Assembly: GCA_035561515.1 (NCBI GenBank)
Contig: DATMXP010000023.1
Coordinates: 124,001 to 188,000, forward strand
Length of the DNA stretch: 64,000 nt
Origin: Terriglobales bacterium
GTDB taxonomy: Bacteria; Acidobacteriota; Terriglobia; Terriglobales; Acidobacteriaceae
Direction of reading: 5' to 3'
Below, one piece after another: positions 63,798-64,000 of the stretch. Under the pieces are notes generated by a model. It was given only the letters and a program-made list of their open reading frames with translations, was not told the DNA's origin and did not search any database. A program made the position numbers and the translations under genes. How positions within the stretch are numbered: position 1 is the stretch's first letter; the number at the start of each line of letters is the position of its first letter.

Positions 63798-64000
63798 TCA
63801 TAATGTTTTTACTCTCCGGCCCTGGGCGGCAATCGTCTTCTCATAACAGGACTTAAAGTTCTGCTTGGCACGGTGCACCAGTACCCGAAGGTAATCCCGG
63901 TCGATCCCCAGGCTCTGGCATATCTGGTCCTTATTTCCTTCGTCCAGCAGCACGGCTCGTATTAGGTCCTGATCCTTGCGCGAAAGCCTCTCCAGAACCT
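63798..64000 (-). CDS. ECF RNA polymerase sigma factor, C-terminal end (window edge)
   Basis: Minus-strand frame ending at TGA 63798-63800 and open to base 64000; about 67 codons visible, gene truncated by the window. The sequence VLERLSRKDQDLIRAVLLDE, then NKDQICQSLGIDRDYLRVLVHRAKQNF, is the sigma region 4 HTH. Together with the anti-sigma gene 136 bases downstream it makes a sigma/anti-sigma pair controlling the CHAT-TPR locus. Confidence 0.8.
   Translation of the reverse strand, partial: VLERLSRKDQDLIRAVLLDEGNKDQICQSLGIDRDYLRVLVHRAKQNFKSCYEKTIAAQGRRVKTL

Noticed and set aside
1..64000. Search for tRNA/rRNA genes, CRISPR arrays, insertion sequences, prophage or integrase genes
   Set aside because: None seen by reading; no cloverleaf-like intergenic sequence, spaced repeats, transposase or terminal inverted repeats were noticed. 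A covariance-model scan would be needed to exclude small RNAs.

Overview
The window most likely comes from an acidobacterium (Terriglobia/Koribacter-type soil lineage). This is inferred from gene content, not a database match. It has moderately high GC, three secreted TonB-dependent receptors of about 1,100-1,160 aa of the Oar type (carboxypeptidase-like N-terminal domain plus a very large barrel), abundant LacI regulators, polysaccharide-degradation loci, and an ECF sigma/anti-sigma/CHAT cluster. No tRNA, rRNA, CRISPR array, insertion sequence or phage gene was recognised. Coding density is high and no gene-free stretch exceeds about 300 bases. The longest gaps are the two divergent promoter regions at 14404-14669 and 26753-27020.

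Layout. (1) 1-5553: a left-truncated kynurenine 3-monooxygenase followed directly by kynureninase, then a convergent PepD-type dipeptidase and a divergent CPA2 cation/proton antiporter. (2) 5634-14403, minus strand: a LacI regulator, an ExuT-like transporter, an SDR dehydrogenase, a TonB receptor and a heparinase II/III-type lyase, a compact uronate/polyuronate locus with an 18-bp perfect operator-like palindrome upstream. (3) 14670-20533, plus strand: six tightly coupled genes with a NarK-like transporter, a NarI-like membrane cytochrome with a Cys4 tail, a cytoplasmic Mo-bisPGD oxidoreductase with a Cys Mo ligand, a four-cluster [4Fe-4S] subunit, a Tat-type Rieske protein and a two-helix membrane peptide. 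This looks like a quinol-linked nitrate reductase of unusual composition and is the most interesting system here. (4) 20671-25488: an L-arabinose operon (4-epimerase, fucose-isomerase-like isomerase in place of AraA, ribulokinase) and a LacI regulator.

(5) 25508-40277: a second polyuronate locus with an SGNH esterase, LacI and IclR regulators, two multidomain lytic enzymes (a double alpha/alpha-barrel protein with a C-terminal alginate-lyase domain, and DUF4861-GH88), KdgF, KduD, a KduI/IolB isomerase and a TonB receptor. Together these could take up and cleave an acidic polysaccharide and feed unsaturated uronates towards 2-keto-3-deoxygluconate. KdgK and KdgA are not in the window. (6) 40424-49168: an RND tripartite efflux operon preceded by a STAS protein and a sigma-like protein, with a two-GAF sigma-54 activator gene immediately upstream. 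Between them lie five near-helically spaced GTGTCGA repeats and a -24/-12-like element. (7) 49348-58259: TonB receptor, secreted GH42 beta-galactosidase, SIS-domain protein, MFS transporter and ROK kinase, a galactoside/sugar utilisation cluster. (8) 58498-64000: a MarR regulator, a small protein of unknown function, a membrane-anchored TPR-CHAT protease, an unrecognised 281-aa protein, an anti-sigma factor and the end of an ECF sigma factor running off the right edge.
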